The position numbers and the translations under genes are program-made. The notes under the pieces are model-generated. The model saw only the letters and a list, made by a program, of their open reading frames with translations. It did not search any database and was not told the origin of the DNA. A stretch of DNA of 64,000 nt from Pseudomonas sp. MM213 (GTDB taxonomy: Bacteria > Pseudomonadota > Gammaproteobacteria > Pseudomonadales > Pseudomonadaceae): positions 868,001-932,000 of the forward strand of contig NZ_CP081943.1 of assembly GCF_020423045.1 (NCBI RefSeq). The letters are read 5' to 3'. Positions 17,521 through 26,815 of the stretch are shown here, in pieces (position 1 is the first letter of the stretch; each line of letters starts with the position of its first letter).

Positions 17521-18435
17521 ATGCACATTCGCGTTCTCGGTTCCGCCGCTGGCGGTGGTTTTCCGCAGTGGAACTGCAACTGTCGCCAGTGCGCCGGTAT
17601 GCGCAATGGCAGCCTGCGTGCGCAACGTCGCACGCAATCCTCCATTGCCCTGAGCGACAACGGTGTGGACTGGGTGCTGTGCAATGCCTCCCCGGATATT
17701 CGCGCGCAACTCGAGAGTTTCGCGCCGCTGCAACCGGCACGTCGCTTGCGCGACACGGCCATTGCCGGCGTGGTCCTGATGGACAGCCAGATCGACCATT
17801 GCACCGGCCTGTTGAGCCTGCGCGAAGGCTGCCCGCATTCGGTGTGGTGCACCGAGCGGGTTCATGAAGACCTGAGCAGCGGCTTTCCATTGTTCACCAT
17901 GCTCAAGCACTGGAATGGCGGTTTGCAGTGGCAACCGATCGGACTCGATCGCCAGCCGTTCAGCATCGCGGCCTGCGAACAGTTGCAGTTTCGGGCCATT
18001 CCGCTGGTCAGCAATGCTCCGCCGTATTCACCGAATCGGGGTAACCCACAGCCAGGCGACACCATTGGCCTGTTCATCGAAGACCGGCGCACGGGCGCTT
18101 CGTTGTTCTATGCGCCGGGCCTCGGGCAAATCGATGACGAGGTGTTGAGCTGGATGCAGCGTGCCGATTGCCTGTTGCTGGATGGCACGTTGTGGCGCGA
18201 TGACGAAATGCGCGTCTGTGAAGTCGGCCAGAGCCTGGGCAGCGAGATGGGGCATCTGCCGCAGAGTGGGGCAGGCGGGATGCTGGAGGTGTTGGAGGGT
18301 TTTACTCGTCAGCGCAAGGTGCTGATCCACATTAACAACACCAACCCGATCCTCGACGAAGACTCGGCTGAGCGGGCGTTGCTGGAGCGGCGCGGGATCG
18401 AGGTGGCCTATGACGGCATGGGCATCGTGCTGTAG
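17521..18435 (+). CDS. pqqB: PQQ biosynthesis protein PqqB
   Basis: A 304-aa cytoplasmic metallo-beta-lactamase-fold protein of standard length. It opens with [21 protein letters not shown], the PqqB signature carrying the zinc-binding cysteines, and has [11 protein letters not shown] and GHLPQSG in place of the usual MBL ligands. PqqB is thought to be the hydroxylase acting on the cross-linked Glu-Tyr intermediate. It is second in the pqq operon. Confidence 0.97.
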   Translation: MHIRVLGSAAGGGFPQWNCNCRQCAGMRNGSLRAQRRTQSSIALSDNGVDWVLCNASPDIRAQLESFAPLQPARRLRDTAIAGVVLMDSQIDHCTGLLSLREGCPHSVWCTERVHEDLSSGFPLFTMLKHWNGGLQWQPIGLDRQPFSIAACEQLQFRAIPLVSNAPPYSPNRGNPQPGDTIGLFIEDRRTGASLFYAPGLGQIDDEVLSWMQRADCLLLDGTLWRDDEMRVCEVGQSLGSEMGHLPQSGAGGMLEVLEGFTRQRKVLIHINNTNPILDEDSAERALLERRGIEVAYDGMGIVL

Positions 18436-18443
18436 CGGATGAC

Positions 18444-18530
18444 GCCTTCGCGGGCAAGTCGGATCGCCGCACCGCTCGCTCCTACAAGGTTCGCGCATCG
18501 CCTGTAGGAGCGAGGCTCGCCCGCGAAGGC
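18444..18530. repeat. REP doublet with extended arm
   Basis: The left arm contains an inserted TCGGATCGCCGCACCGC segment inside the REP; the right arm is the ordinary GTAGGAGCGAGGC type. The 37-bp left arm is identical to that at 58073-58109. Confidence 0.85.
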
Positions 18531-18568
18531 GCCAGACCAGACACCGCAAATCCTCCAGGAGACCTGCA

Positions 18569-19321
18569 ATGACTGATACAGCGATGAACCCCACCGAATT
18601 CGAACAGGCCCTGCGCGCCAAAGGCGCGTACTACCACATCCATCACCCGTTCCACCAAGCCATGTACGCCGGTCGCGCCAGTCGCGAGCAGATTCAAGGC
18701 TGGGTCGCCAACCGCTTCTACTACCAGATCAACATTCCGCTCAAGGACGCCGCCATCCTCGCCAACTGCCCGGAGCGCGACGTGCGCCGCGAATGGCTGC
18801 AACGGATTCTCGACCATGACGGCGTGCCTGGCAGCGAAGGCGGTATCGAAGCCTGGCTGCGGTTGGGCGAAGCTGTGGGCCTGGATCGTGAGCAAATTCT
18901 GTCCCAGGAACTGGTATTGCCCGGCGTACGTTTCGCCGTGGACGCCTACGTCAATTTCGCCCGGCGCGCCTGCTGGCAGGAAGCGGCCAGCAGCTCGCTG
19001 ACCGAGCTGTTCGCCCCGCAGATCCACCAGTCGCGGCTGGACGCCTGGCCCGCGCATTACCCGTGGATCGACGTCGCCGGTTACGACTATTTCCGCACGC
19101 GCCTGAGTCAGGCGCGGCGCGATGTCGAGCACGGTTTGCGCATTACCCTGGCGCACTACGTCACCGTCGAAGCCAAGCAGCGCATGCTGGAAATCCTCCA
19201 GTTCAAGCTCGACGTGCTGTGGAGCATGCTCGACGCCATGAGCATGGCCTACGAGCTGGAACGCCCGCCGTATCACACGGTGACCACCGAACGCGTCTGG
19301 CATCGGGGGATCGCCTTGTGA
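18569..19321 (+). CDS. pqqC: Pyrroloquinoline-quinone synthase PqqC
   Basis: A 250-aa cofactorless oxidase of the haem-oxygenase-like helical fold. It performs the final ring closure and eight-electron oxidation that yields PQQ. Family segments visible are YYHIHHPFH near the N-terminus, [23 protein letters not shown] and [15 protein letters not shown]. Its stop codon overlaps the GTG of pqqD. A REP doublet separates it from pqqB without breaking gene order. Confidence 0.97.
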   Translation: MTDTAMNPTEFEQALRAKGAYYHIHHPFHQAMYAGRASREQIQGWVANRFYYQINIPLKDAAILANCPERDVRREWLQRILDHDGVPGSEGGIEAWLRLGEAVGLDREQILSQELVLPGVRFAVDAYVNFARRACWQEAASSSLTELFAPQIHQSRLDAWPAHYPWIDVAGYDYFRTRLSQARRDVEHGLRITLAHYVTVEAKQRMLEILQFKLDVLWSMLDAMSMAYELERPPYHTVTTERVWHRGIAL

Positions 19322-19590
19322 GCCCGATCAATCGTGCGCAGTCACCGGCATTGCGCCGGGGGTTTCGCCTGCAGTGGGAACCTCGTCAGGACTGCCACGT
19401 GCTGCTGTACCCCGAAGGCATGATCAAACTCAACGCCAGTGCCGGGCAGATTCTCGACCTGCTGGACGGTCAACGCAGTGTGGCGGCGATCATCGATTTG
19501 CTCTCCGCGAGTTTTCCCGGTGTGCCGGGGATCGACGAGGATGTGCTGGCGTTTCTGGAGGTGGCCCATGCTCAATTCTGGATCGAATGA
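19318..19590 (+). CDS. pqqD: PQQ peptide chaperone PqqD
   Basis: A 90-aa RRE-fold protein that binds PqqA and delivers it to PqqE. It starts at GTG 19318, overlapping the pqqC stop (GTGA). Conserved pieces are [28 protein letters not shown] and a C-terminal acidic helix. It overlaps pqqE by 23 bp, so PqqD and PqqE are likely made together. Confidence 0.95.
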   Translation: MSPINRAQSPALRRGFRLQWEPRQDCHVLLYPEGMIKLNASAGQILDLLDGQRSVAAIIDLLSASFPGVPGIDEDVLAFLEVAHAQFWIE

Positions 19591-20710
19591 TGCGCCTCCG
19601 GGGCCACCGCTGTGGCTGTTGGCGGAGCTGACTTATCGCTGCCCGTTGCAATGCCCCTATTGCTCCAATCCACTGGATTTCGCCCAGCAAGGCGCAGAGC
19701 TGAGCACTGAGGAATGGATTCGCGTGTTCCGCGAGGCGCGTGCGATGGGCGCTGCGCAACTGGGGTTTTCCGGCGGTGAGCCGCTGGTGCGCCAGGACCT
19801 GGCGGAGCTGATAAAAGCCGCACGGGACATGGGTTACTACACCAACCTGATCACCTCGGGCATCGGCCTGACCGAGCAGAAAGTCCATGATTTCAAAGTC
19901 GCCGGACTCGACCATATCCAGATCAGCTTCCAGGCGGCCGACGAAGCGGTCAACAACATGCTCGCCGGCTCGCGCAAGGCGTTCGCGCAGAAACTCGCCA
20001 TGGCCCGCGCGGTGAAAGCCCAGGGTTATCCGATGGTGCTGAACTTCGTCACCCATCGGCACAACATCGATCGCATCGACCGCATCATCGACTTGTGCCT
20101 GGAGCTGGAAGCGGATTTTGTCGAGCTGGCCACGTGTCAGTTTTATGGGTGGGCCGAGCTCAATCGCGTGGGCCTGTTGCCGACCCGCGAGCAATTGCAG
20201 CGCGCCGAACGCATCACCAATGAATACCGCGAACGGCTTGAGGCGCAGGGGCATCCGTGCAAGTTGATCTTCGTCACCCCGGATTACTACGAAGAACGCC
20301 CCAAGACCTGCATGAACGGCTGGGCCAATCTGTTTCTCGACATCACCCCGGACGGCACGGCGTTGCCCTGTCATAGCGCCCGGCAATTGCCGGTGACATT
20401 CCCCAATGTGCGCGAACACAGCATCGAGCACATCTGGAACGACTCCTTCGGTTTCAACCGCTTCCGTGGCGACGACTGGATGAAGGAGCCATGCCGCTCC
20501 TGCGATGAAAAACACAAGGACCTGGGTGGCTGCCGCTGCCAGGCATTCATGCTGACTGGCGATGCCGCCAATGCCGACCCGGTGTGCAGCAAGTCACCGC
20601 ACCATGGCGCGATCCTCAAGGCTCGCGAGGAGGCCGATGCGCCGGGGCAGGGCATGGAACACCTGACCTTGCGCAATGAGAAGGCTTCCCGCTTGATCTA
20701 CCGCGGATAA
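19568..20710 (+). CDS. pqqE: PqqA peptide cyclase PqqE (radical SAM/SPASM)
   Basis: A 380-aa radical SAM enzyme. The ATG at 19568 is selected by the GGAGG six bases upstream inside pqqD. The [4Fe-4S]-SAM motif CPLQCPYC places C25, C29 and C32. The C-terminal SPASM region has [16 protein letters not shown] and PVCSKSPHH. It forms the Glu-Tyr C-C bond in PqqA. No pqqF protease gene adjoins the operon, so processing must rely on a protease encoded elsewhere. Confidence 0.97.
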   Translation: MLNSGSNDAPPGPPLWLLAELTYRCPLQCPYCSNPLDFAQQGAELSTEEWIRVFREARAMGAAQLGFSGGEPLVRQDLAELIKAARDMGYYTNLITSGIGLTEQKVHDFKVAGLDHIQISFQAADEAVNNMLAGSRKAFAQKLAMARAVKAQGYPMVLNFVTHRHNIDRIDRIIDLCLELEADFVELATCQFYGWAELNRVGLLPTREQLQRAERITNEYRERLEAQGHPCKLIFVTPDYYEERPKTCMNGWANLFLDITPDGTALPCHSARQLPVTFPNVREHSIEHIWNDSFGFNRFRGDDWMKEPCRSCDEKHKDLGGCRCQAFMLTGDAANADPVCSKSPHHGAILKAREEADAPGQGMEHLTLRNEKASRLIYRG

Positions 20711-20731
20711 CCCACCCTGCACACACCCCCT

Positions 20732-20813
20732 GTAGGAGCCGGCTTGCTGGCGATGGCGGCCGCACTGGCGACGCATAACTCGCGGGCCTCATCGCCAGCA
20801 AGCCGGCTCCTAC
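20732..20813. repeat. REPIN (GTAGGAGCCGGC class)
   Basis: Inverted arms GTAGGAGCCGGCTTGCTGGCG and its complement, between pqqE and ercA. Confidence 0.9.
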
Positions 20814-20925
20814 AGGGGATCGTCAGTGAGTTTGGAATCTGACTACCCATTGGTCTGATTGCATTCACAGCCGGATGGGTTAGTGTGGTTCTTACCTTCC
20901 AAAACAATAAAAACAGGCTTTTCCA

Positions 20926-22089
20926 ATGAGCCAGAGTCTCAGCCAGCTGCGTAAATTCGTTTCGCCTGAAATCATCTTCGGTGCCGGTTGCCGGCACAAC
21001 GTCGGCAACTATGCCAAGACCTTTGGCGCGCGCAAGGTCCTGGTGGTCAGCGACCCCGGCGTCATTGCCGCCGGGTGGGTTGCCGATGTCGAGGCCAGCC
21101 TGCAGGCCCAGGGCATCGATTACTTTTTGTATAGCGACGTTTCGCCCAACCCGCGTGTCGAGGAAGTCATGCTCGGTGCCGAGTTGTACCGGGAAAACCA
21201 CTGCGACGTGATCGTCGCCGTTGGTGGCGGCAGCCCGATGGATTGCGGCAAGGGCATCGGCATTGTCGTCGCTCACGGGCGCAGCATCCTCGAGTTCGAA
21301 GGGGTGGACACCATCAGCGTGCCCAGCCCGCCATTGATCCTGATCCCGACCACCGCCGGCACCTCGGCGGACGTCTCGCAATTCGTGATCATCTCCAACC
21401 AGCAAGAACGCATGAAATTCTCCATCGTCAGTAAAGCGGTGGTGCCGGACGTGTCTCTGATCGACCCGGAAACCACCCTGAGCATGGACCCGTTCCTGTC
21501 GGCCTGTACCGGCATCGACGCGTTGGTGCATGCCATCGAAGCCTTCGTCTCCACGGGCCACGGGCCACTGACCGACCCCCACGCGCTGGAAGCCATGCGC
21601 CTGATCAACGGCAACCTGGTGCAGATGATCGCCAACCCGACGGACATCGCCCTGCGCGAGAAAATCATGCTCGGCAGCATGCAGGCCGGGCTGGCGTTCT
21701 CCAACGCGATCCTCGGCGCGGTGCACGCCATGTCTCACAGCCTCGGTGGCTTCCTCGATTTGCCCCATGGCCTGTGCAACGCGGTGTTGGTGGAGCACGT
21801 GGTGGCCTTCAATTACAGCTCGGCGCCGGAACGCTTCAAGGTGATTGCCGAGACGTTCGGCATCGATTGCCGTGGCCTCAATCACCGGCAGATCTGCGGG
21901 CGGCTGGTTGAACATCTGATCGCGTTGAAACACGCCATCGGCTTCCACGAAACCCTTGGCTTGCACGGCGTCAGCACGGCGGACATCCCGTTCCTGTCGC
22001 AACATGCCATGCACGATCCGTGCATCCTGACCAACCCGCGTGAATCCAGTCAGCGTGATGTCGAGGTCGTCTATGGCGAAGCCCTCTGA
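20926..22089 (+). CDS. ercA: Iron-containing alcohol dehydrogenase ErcA
   Basis: A 387-aa group III Fe-ADH. It has the dinucleotide site GGGSPMDCGK and the iron ligand region (HAIEAF, HAMSHSLGGFLDLPHGLCN). In P. aeruginosa ercA (PA1991) follows the pqq genes and is needed for ethanol growth as part of a regulatory chain with ErcS, suggesting a sensing or signal-modifying role rather than bulk catabolism. Its last 17 bp overlap the kinase gene ercS. Confidence 0.92.
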   Translation: MSQSLSQLRKFVSPEIIFGAGCRHNVGNYAKTFGARKVLVVSDPGVIAAGWVADVEASLQAQGIDYFLYSDVSPNPRVEEVMLGAELYRENHCDVIVAVGGGSPMDCGKGIGIVVAHGRSILEFEGVDTISVPSPPLILIPTTAGTSADVSQFVIISNQQERMKFSIVSKAVVPDVSLIDPETTLSMDPFLSACTGIDALVHAIEAFVSTGHGPLTDPHALEAMRLINGNLVQMIANPTDIALREKIMLGSMQAGLAFSNAILGAVHAMSHSLGGFLDLPHGLCNAVLVEHVVAFNYSSAPERFKVIAETFGIDCRGLNHRQICGRLVEHLIALKHAIGFHETLGLHGVSTADIPFLSQHAMHDPCILTNPRESSQRDVEVVYGEAL

Positions 22090-23800
22090 CGAGCAACAGG
22101 CGGCGCTGGCCGGCTTGCTCGGATTGGGCAGCCATTCGGCGCGCAAGAGCCATTACCCGGAACTGGCCGCCCGCCTGGAAGACCTGGAAACCGAGCGCAA
22201 TCGCTACAAGTGGTTGTTCGAGCACGCGGTCTACGGGATTTTCCAGGCCAGCCTCGACGGCGGCATGCGGGCAGCCAACACGGCGCTGGCACGCATGCTC
22301 GGCTATCAGGACCCGCAAGACGTGATGTTTTCCAAGGCAGACCTGGCCAGCCAGCTGTTCGTCGGCGGTGAGCAGGAGCTGGAAAACATCGGCGAGATCC
22401 TTCGGCATCAAGGCAGCCTGCATGGTTACGAAACCCAGTTGCGCCGCCAGGACGGCAGCAGCGTCGATGTGCTGATGAACCTGTTGCTCAGGCCCGATAA
22501 GGAACAGCTGGTGGAAGGTTTTGTCGCTGACATCACCGAGCGCAAACAGGCCCAGCAACGGTTGCAACAGCTCAATGACGAACTGGAGCAACGCGTCACC
22601 GCGCGCACCGACGAATTGCTCGAAGCCAACCGCAACCTGCAGCAACAGATCACCCAGCGTAAACAGATCGCCGAAGCCTTGCGCGATGCCCGTGATGCCG
22701 CCGAGGCCGCCAATCGCAGCAAGGACAAATACCTCGCCGCCGCCAGTCATGACCTGCTGCAACCGCTGAACGCTGCGCGTTTGCTGATTTCGACCTTGCG
22801 TGAGCGCAAACTCCCGGACGTCGAACAGGTGCTGGTCGAACGCACGCATCAGGCCCTGGAAGGGGCGGAAGACTTGCTCACCGATTTGCTGGACATCTCC
22901 CGGCTCGATCAAGCGGCAGTCAAACCGGATGTCGCGTTGTACCGCCTCGATGAATTGCTCGGGCCGCTGGTGTCGGAATTCCAGTCAGTGGCCGACGCGG
23001 CCGGGCTGCGCTTGCGTGTGCACATGGGCGATTACGCCATTCGCACCGACCTGCGCCTGATGACGCGCATCCTGCGCAATTTCCTCAGCAACGCCTGTCG
23101 CTATACCGACGAGGGCAGCATCCTGCTCGGCGCCCGGCGTCGCGGTGACAGGTTGCGTCTTGAAGTCTGGGACACCGGGCGCGGGATCCCGGCGGATCGC
23201 CTCGACTCGATCTTCCTTGAGTTCAATCAACTGGACGTCGGCCGCGCCGCCGACCGCAAAGGTGTGGGGCTGGGATTGGCGATCGTCGAGCGCATCGCCA
23301 AGATTCTCGATTACCGGGTCCAGGTGCATTCGCTGCCGGGACGCGGCTCGATGTTCAGCATTGAGGTGCCGATTTCCCGTGAGGTTCCGTTACCCATCAG
23401 CCTCGCGGCGCCCCAGCCGGGCACGGGCAATCCGCTGCCGGGCCGGCGTTTGCTGGTGCTGGACAACGAGGTCAGCATTCTGCAAAGCATGAGCGCGCTG
23501 CTCGGGCAATGGGGTTGCGAAGTGGTCACCGCCACCGACGAGGCCTCGGCGCTGGCCGCGTTGCAGGGCCACGCGCCGGAGCTGATTCTGGCGGATTACC
23601 ACCTCGATCATGGGGTGGTGGGGTGCGAGGTGGTCCGGCATTTGCGCGAGCATTTCAGCCAGACGATTCCGGCGGTGATCATCACCGCCGACCGCACCGA
23701 TCAGTGCCGCCGCTCCTTGCAGCGACTGGATGCGCCGTTGCTGAACAAGCCGGTGAAACCCGGCAAGTTGCGCGCAGTGCTGAGTCAGCTGTTGGGGTAG
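22073..23800 (+). CDS. ercS: PAS-containing hybrid histidine kinase ErcS
   Basis: A 575-aa cytoplasmic kinase with no transmembrane segment. The start at 22073 (MAKPSDEQ) lies inside the end of ercA. The order is: PAS domain at about 45-155, a coiled coil at about 160-215 rich in Gln and Leu, HisKA with H226 (AAASHDLLQPL), HATPase (NACRYTDEG, GVGLGLAI), and a C-terminal receiver with D508 (LILADYHLD). The overlap with ercA argues for coupled expression; together they resemble the PA1991-PA1992 pair that controls the exa regulon. Confidence 0.92.
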   Translation: MAKPSDEQQAALAGLLGLGSHSARKSHYPELAARLEDLETERNRYKWLFEHAVYGIFQASLDGGMRAANTALARMLGYQDPQDVMFSKADLASQLFVGGEQELENIGEILRHQGSLHGYETQLRRQDGSSVDVLMNLLLRPDKEQLVEGFVADITERKQAQQRLQQLNDELEQRVTARTDELLEANRNLQQQITQRKQIAEALRDARDAAEAANRSKDKYLAAASHDLLQPLNAARLLISTLRERKLPDVEQVLVERTHQALEGAEDLLTDLLDISRLDQAAVKPDVALYRLDELLGPLVSEFQSVADAAGLRLRVHMGDYAIRTDLRLMTRILRNFLSNACRYTDEGSILLGARRRGDRLRLEVWDTGRGIPADRLDSIFLEFNQLDVGRAADRKGVGLGLAIVERIAKILDYRVQVHSLPGRGSMFSIEVPISREVPLPISLAAPQPGTGNPLPGRRLLVLDNEVSILQSMSALLGQWGCEVVTATDEASALAALQGHAPELILADYHLDHGVVGCEVVRHLREHFSQTIPAVIITADRTDQCRRSLQRLDAPLLNKPVKPGKLRAVLSQLLG

Positions 23801-24663
23801 GCGCGGTATTGCAGGCTGAAACCCAGCTCGGCGGATTGACCTTGTTCCAGCAGCACCAGTCCCGGCCGACCGGGCAAGTGGTGCGCATTGACTGGATGGC
23901 TCACCGGTTCGATGCAGAAAAACCCCAGGTCCACCGGGCAGTACAGCAGGAAGTAATCGCTGCCGCTGGCCTGGCATTCCAGTTCATAACCGAGGTCGGG
24001 TTGCTGGATCAGGCAATGGCCATCCCATCCGCAGAAACCATTGTCGACCAGCGTGTCGGGCAGGGCCTTGAGCTGGCGAAAATCCCACTCGGCAGGCAAC
24101 GAACCGAGTCGGGTCGGCAGTTTCGAGGCGTCGCACCACCACACCTGCTCAGCCTTGGTCTGTAACCGAGTGCCGGCGGTACGGGGCAAGTACGGGTGCA
24201 GCCCCAAACCATGCCACGCGGCGCGCTCGGCCAGATGCGTGACGTGCAGTTCGATGCTCAGTTTGCCCTGGCTCAACTGAAAACGCTGCCGGGCGCGATA
24301 GGCGAACGGCCTGGTGCTGTCGAGTTGCAGGACGACTTCATCACGGGTCTGCGAAACCACCTGCCATGGTTGTTGCCAGGCGCTGCCGTGAATCGGCAGG
24401 GGATCGGTGAGGCTGTTGGGCTCGAGCGCGAGCCAGCCGTCAGGGCGATCGAAACCGCCGTCGGAAATACGGTTGGACCATGGCACCAGCGGAAAACAGC
24501 CGAGCTTGCCCGGCAGACCGGTGTTCAGCGCGTGCGCGTCACTGTGGCGCAACAGCGGCTGCCCCGAACTGTTGACGGTCCAGTTGACGATGCTGCCACC
24601 GGTTTCGGGGGCGAGGGTGAGGTGGGTGAATTCGTCTTCGAGTTCGAGCAGTGTTGGCGTCAT
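23785..24663 (-). CDS. Aldose 1-epimerase family protein
   Basis: A 292-aa galactose-mutarotase-like beta-sandwich protein. The ATG at 24663 is preferred over a TTG at 24681 because of a suitably placed AGGT sequence. Visible family elements are ETGGSIVNW, FPLVPWSNRISDGGF, HGSAWQQPWQV and GLGLHPYLPR. It is last gene of the uronate operon and overlaps ercS convergently by 16 bp. Placed with uronate dehydrogenase, it most likely interconverts uronate anomers so that the dehydrogenase gets its preferred form; specificity is inferred. Confidence 0.85.
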   Translation of the reverse strand: MTPTLLELEDEFTHLTLAPETGGSIVNWTVNSSGQPLLRHSDAHALNTGLPGKLGCFPLVPWSNRISDGGFDRPDGWLALEPNSLTDPLPIHGSAWQQPWQVVSQTRDEVVLQLDSTRPFAYRARQRFQLSQGKLSIELHVTHLAERAAWHGLGLHPYLPRTAGTRLQTKAEQVWWCDASKLPTRLGSLPAEWDFRQLKALPDTLVDNGFCGWDGHCLIQQPDLGYELECQASGSDYFLLYCPVDLGFFCIEPVSHPVNAHHLPGRPGLVLLEQGQSAELGFSLQYRAYPNS

Positions 24664-24699
24664 GGTGACCTGCGAAATCAATGAATGCGTGGACTATCC

Positions 24700-24765
24700 G
24701 TAGGAGCCAGGCTTGCCGGCGAAGGCGATCTCAAGGACGCCTTCGCCGGCAAGCCTGGCTCCTAC
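24700..24765. repeat. REPIN (GTAGGAGCCAGGC class)
   Basis: Short inverted pair GTAGGAGCCAGGCTTGCCGGCG and its complement inside the presumed uronate operon, between the epimerase and lactonase genes. Confidence 0.88.
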
Positions 24766-24792
24766 AGGTACAGCGTTGTCTGGCGAATTCGG

Positions 24793-25680
24793 TCAGTGGC
24801 TGAAAAGGGGTTCGGGCAAGCCTTTTACCCCAGGATCAAGGGCGAACACACCGCCCGCCAGTGACTGTTCGTCATGGTCGTCGCCGGGGCGGATCGAGGT
24901 CACGAACAGGGTGTCCAGTCGACTGCCGCCGAAGGCGCACATGGTCGGCTTTTTCACCGGTACGGTGAGGGAGCGGTCCAGGCGTCCGTCGGGGGTGAAA
25001 CGGTGAATCAGCCCGGCATCGTTGGCGCAAATCCAATAGCAGCCTTCGGCATCCACGGCAGCGCCGTCGGGGCGACCGCAGAAGTGATTCATGTCGACGA
25101 ACAGCCGGCGGTTTGTCGGCGTGCCGCTGTCGATGTCGTAATCGAAGGCCCAGATTTGCTGGGCCAGGGGATGCGAGTCAGACAGGTACATCGTGCGCCC
25201 GTCCGGGCTGAAGCCCAGGCCGTTGGGGACGATGAATCCTGACAGTAGCGCGTCGAGCGGCCCGCGCTGCCCGTCGGCGTAGCGATACAGCGCACCGTCG
25301 GCCGCGTTGGCGCCCATGTTCAACACCATGCTGCCGGCCCAGAAACGCCCCTGACGGTCGCAGCGACCATCGTTGAGGCGCATGTCGGTACGCGGGTGAT
25401 CGACGTGGGCCAGCAGTTCGCTGTCGAGGCTGCCGTCATTGTGCGGCTGGAGGCGGAAGAATCCGCTTTCCATCCCGCCGACCCAGCTGCCATCGCGGTG
25501 ACGCGCGATGCAGGCGAGCATCTCCGGCGCCGTCCAGGCCTCGACATGCCCGGTTTCGGCGCTCCAGCGTTGCAGGCCCCCGGCGGGAATGTCGACCCAG
25601 TACAGGGCGTTTTCTTCCGGGACCCAGACCGGGCTTTCACCGACCGTGTTGCGGGCATCGACAATCAATTCGGCTTGCAT
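24793..25680 (-). CDS. gli: SMP-30/gluconolactonase family lactonase (probable aldarolactonase)
   Basis: A 295-aa six-bladed propeller of the SMP-30/regucalcin family. The metal-binding Glu lies in the N-terminal GESPVW motif, and NDGRCD, NGLGFSPDGRTMYLSDS and DGAAVDAEGCYW supply the other conserved positions. It is directly downstream of uronate dehydrogenase. In P. syringae the neighbouring lactonase Gli opens the galactaro- or glucarolactone made by Udh. The symbol is by context. Confidence 0.85.
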   Translation of the reverse strand: MQAELIVDARNTVGESPVWVPEENALYWVDIPAGGLQRWSAETGHVEAWTAPEMLACIARHRDGSWVGGMESGFFRLQPHNDGSLDSELLAHVDHPRTDMRLNDGRCDRQGRFWAGSMVLNMGANAADGALYRYADGQRGPLDALLSGFIVPNGLGFSPDGRTMYLSDSHPLAQQIWAFDYDIDSGTPTNRRLFVDMNHFCGRPDGAAVDAEGCYWICANDAGLIHRFTPDGRLDRSLTVPVKKPTMCAFGGSRLDTLFVTSIRPGDDHDEQSLAGGVFALDPGVKGLPEPLFSH

Positions 25681-25732
25681 GGCAACTCATTCCCTGGGTT
25701 TTTGTTGTGGGGATCAAGTGAACAGCGCTGAC

Positions 25733-26551
25733 TCAATCGCCGAACGGACCGGACGCGACAAACGCGCCACCCTGGTAAACCATCGCCGGGTCATCAGCGG
25801 CCGGCATCGGCTGGGCGTCGATTTTTGCACGGAACACTTCAGAGGTGTCCTGCGGTGCATAACCCAGCGCGGTGGCGTAGCGGTTGTCCCACCAGAGTTT
25901 TTTGTTGTCGGAAGCGCCATAGACCACGGTGTGGCCGACGTTCGGCGCGTACAGGGAGCGTTCGATCAGTTGGGTCAGGTCGCCGAAGCTCAGCCAGGTG
26001 CTCATCATTCGACGGTTTAGCGGTTCCGGGAACGAGGAGCCGATACGGATGCTGACGGTCTCGATGCCGTAGCGATCGAAGTAGAAGCTGGCCATGTCTT
26101 CGCCGTAGGACTTGGACAAACCGTAGTAGCTGTCCGGGCGGCGAGGGGATCGGCCGTCAATCACTTCATCCTGTTTGTAGAAACCGATGACGTGGTTGGA
26201 ACTGGCGAAAATCACCCGCTTGACGCCATGACGGCGCGCCGCTTCGTAGATGTGGAACACGCCGCAAATGTTGGCGCCGAGGATGTCTTCGAACGAATGC
26301 TCTGTCGACACACCGCCGAAGTGCAGGATCGCGTCCACGCCTTCGACCAGGTGATGCACGGCTTGCTTGTCCGCGAGGTCGCAGGTCACGACTTCTTCGC
26401 GGTCATCAATGGCGGGGGCGATGTCGGCGATGTCCGACAGGCGAATGACCTTGGCGTAAGGCCGCAGGCGTTCGCGCAGCACTTTACCGAGGCCACCGGC
26501 GGCACCGGTCAGCAGCAGGCGATTGAAAGGGGCTTGGGAAGTGGTGGTCAT
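25733..26551 (-). CDS. udh: NAD-dependent uronate dehydrogenase
   Basis: A 272-aa extended-type short-chain dehydrogenase, the length of characterised Udh enzymes. It has the NAD-binding TGAAGGLG at residues 15-22, SSNHVIGFY, and the catalytic Y143-x3-K147 (YGLSK). It oxidises D-glucuronate or D-galacturonate to the aldarolactone. The gene follows the porin and precedes the lactonase on the same strand. A GTCGTACGAC palindrome at 26599-26608 is 48 bp upstream. Confidence 0.92.
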   Translation of the reverse strand: MTTTSQAPFNRLLLTGAAGGLGKVLRERLRPYAKVIRLSDIADIAPAIDDREEVVTCDLADKQAVHHLVEGVDAILHFGGVSTEHSFEDILGANICGVFHIYEAARRHGVKRVIFASSNHVIGFYKQDEVIDGRSPRRPDSYYGLSKSYGEDMASFYFDRYGIETVSIRIGSSFPEPLNRRMMSTWLSFGDLTQLIERSLYAPNVGHTVVYGASDNKKLWWDNRYATALGYAPQDTSEVFRAKIDAQPMPAADDPAMVYQGGAFVASGPFGD

Positions 26552-26598
26552 GGAAGTTCCTGGGCGCGAAATTATTGTTGTTGAGTTCGTTGTAGGTT

Positions 26599-26608
26599 GT
26601 CGTACGAC
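26599..26608. promoter_or_regulatory. GTCGTACGAC palindrome upstream of udh
   Basis: Perfect 10-bp palindrome in the udh leader. The porin promoter has GTCGTACAAC at 28161-28170, so both may bind one regulator; FadR-type GntR proteins use sites of this kind. Confidence 0.45.
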
Positions 26609-26699
26609 TGTGCCGAAGTATCGTTAGGGTTTCCGGGTCTTGTCAACGCAACTTTGGTCAAAAAAGACGGAGGGTTACCTGGCAAGAACGTTATCCCCT

Positions 26700-26799
26700 G
26701 TAGGAGCGAAGCTTGCTCGCGAAGGACTTCAGGGCAACGCGTTTATCCAGAAAACATGCGTTATCGTTGACGTCTTTCGCGAGCAAGCTTCGCTCCTAC
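26700..26799. repeat. REPIN (GTAGGAGCGAAGC class)
   Basis: Arms GTAGGAGCGAAGCTTGCTCGCG and its complement between porin and udh genes. Confidence 0.9.
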
Positions 26800-26815
26800 A
26801 GGTCAGTAGCGCGTA

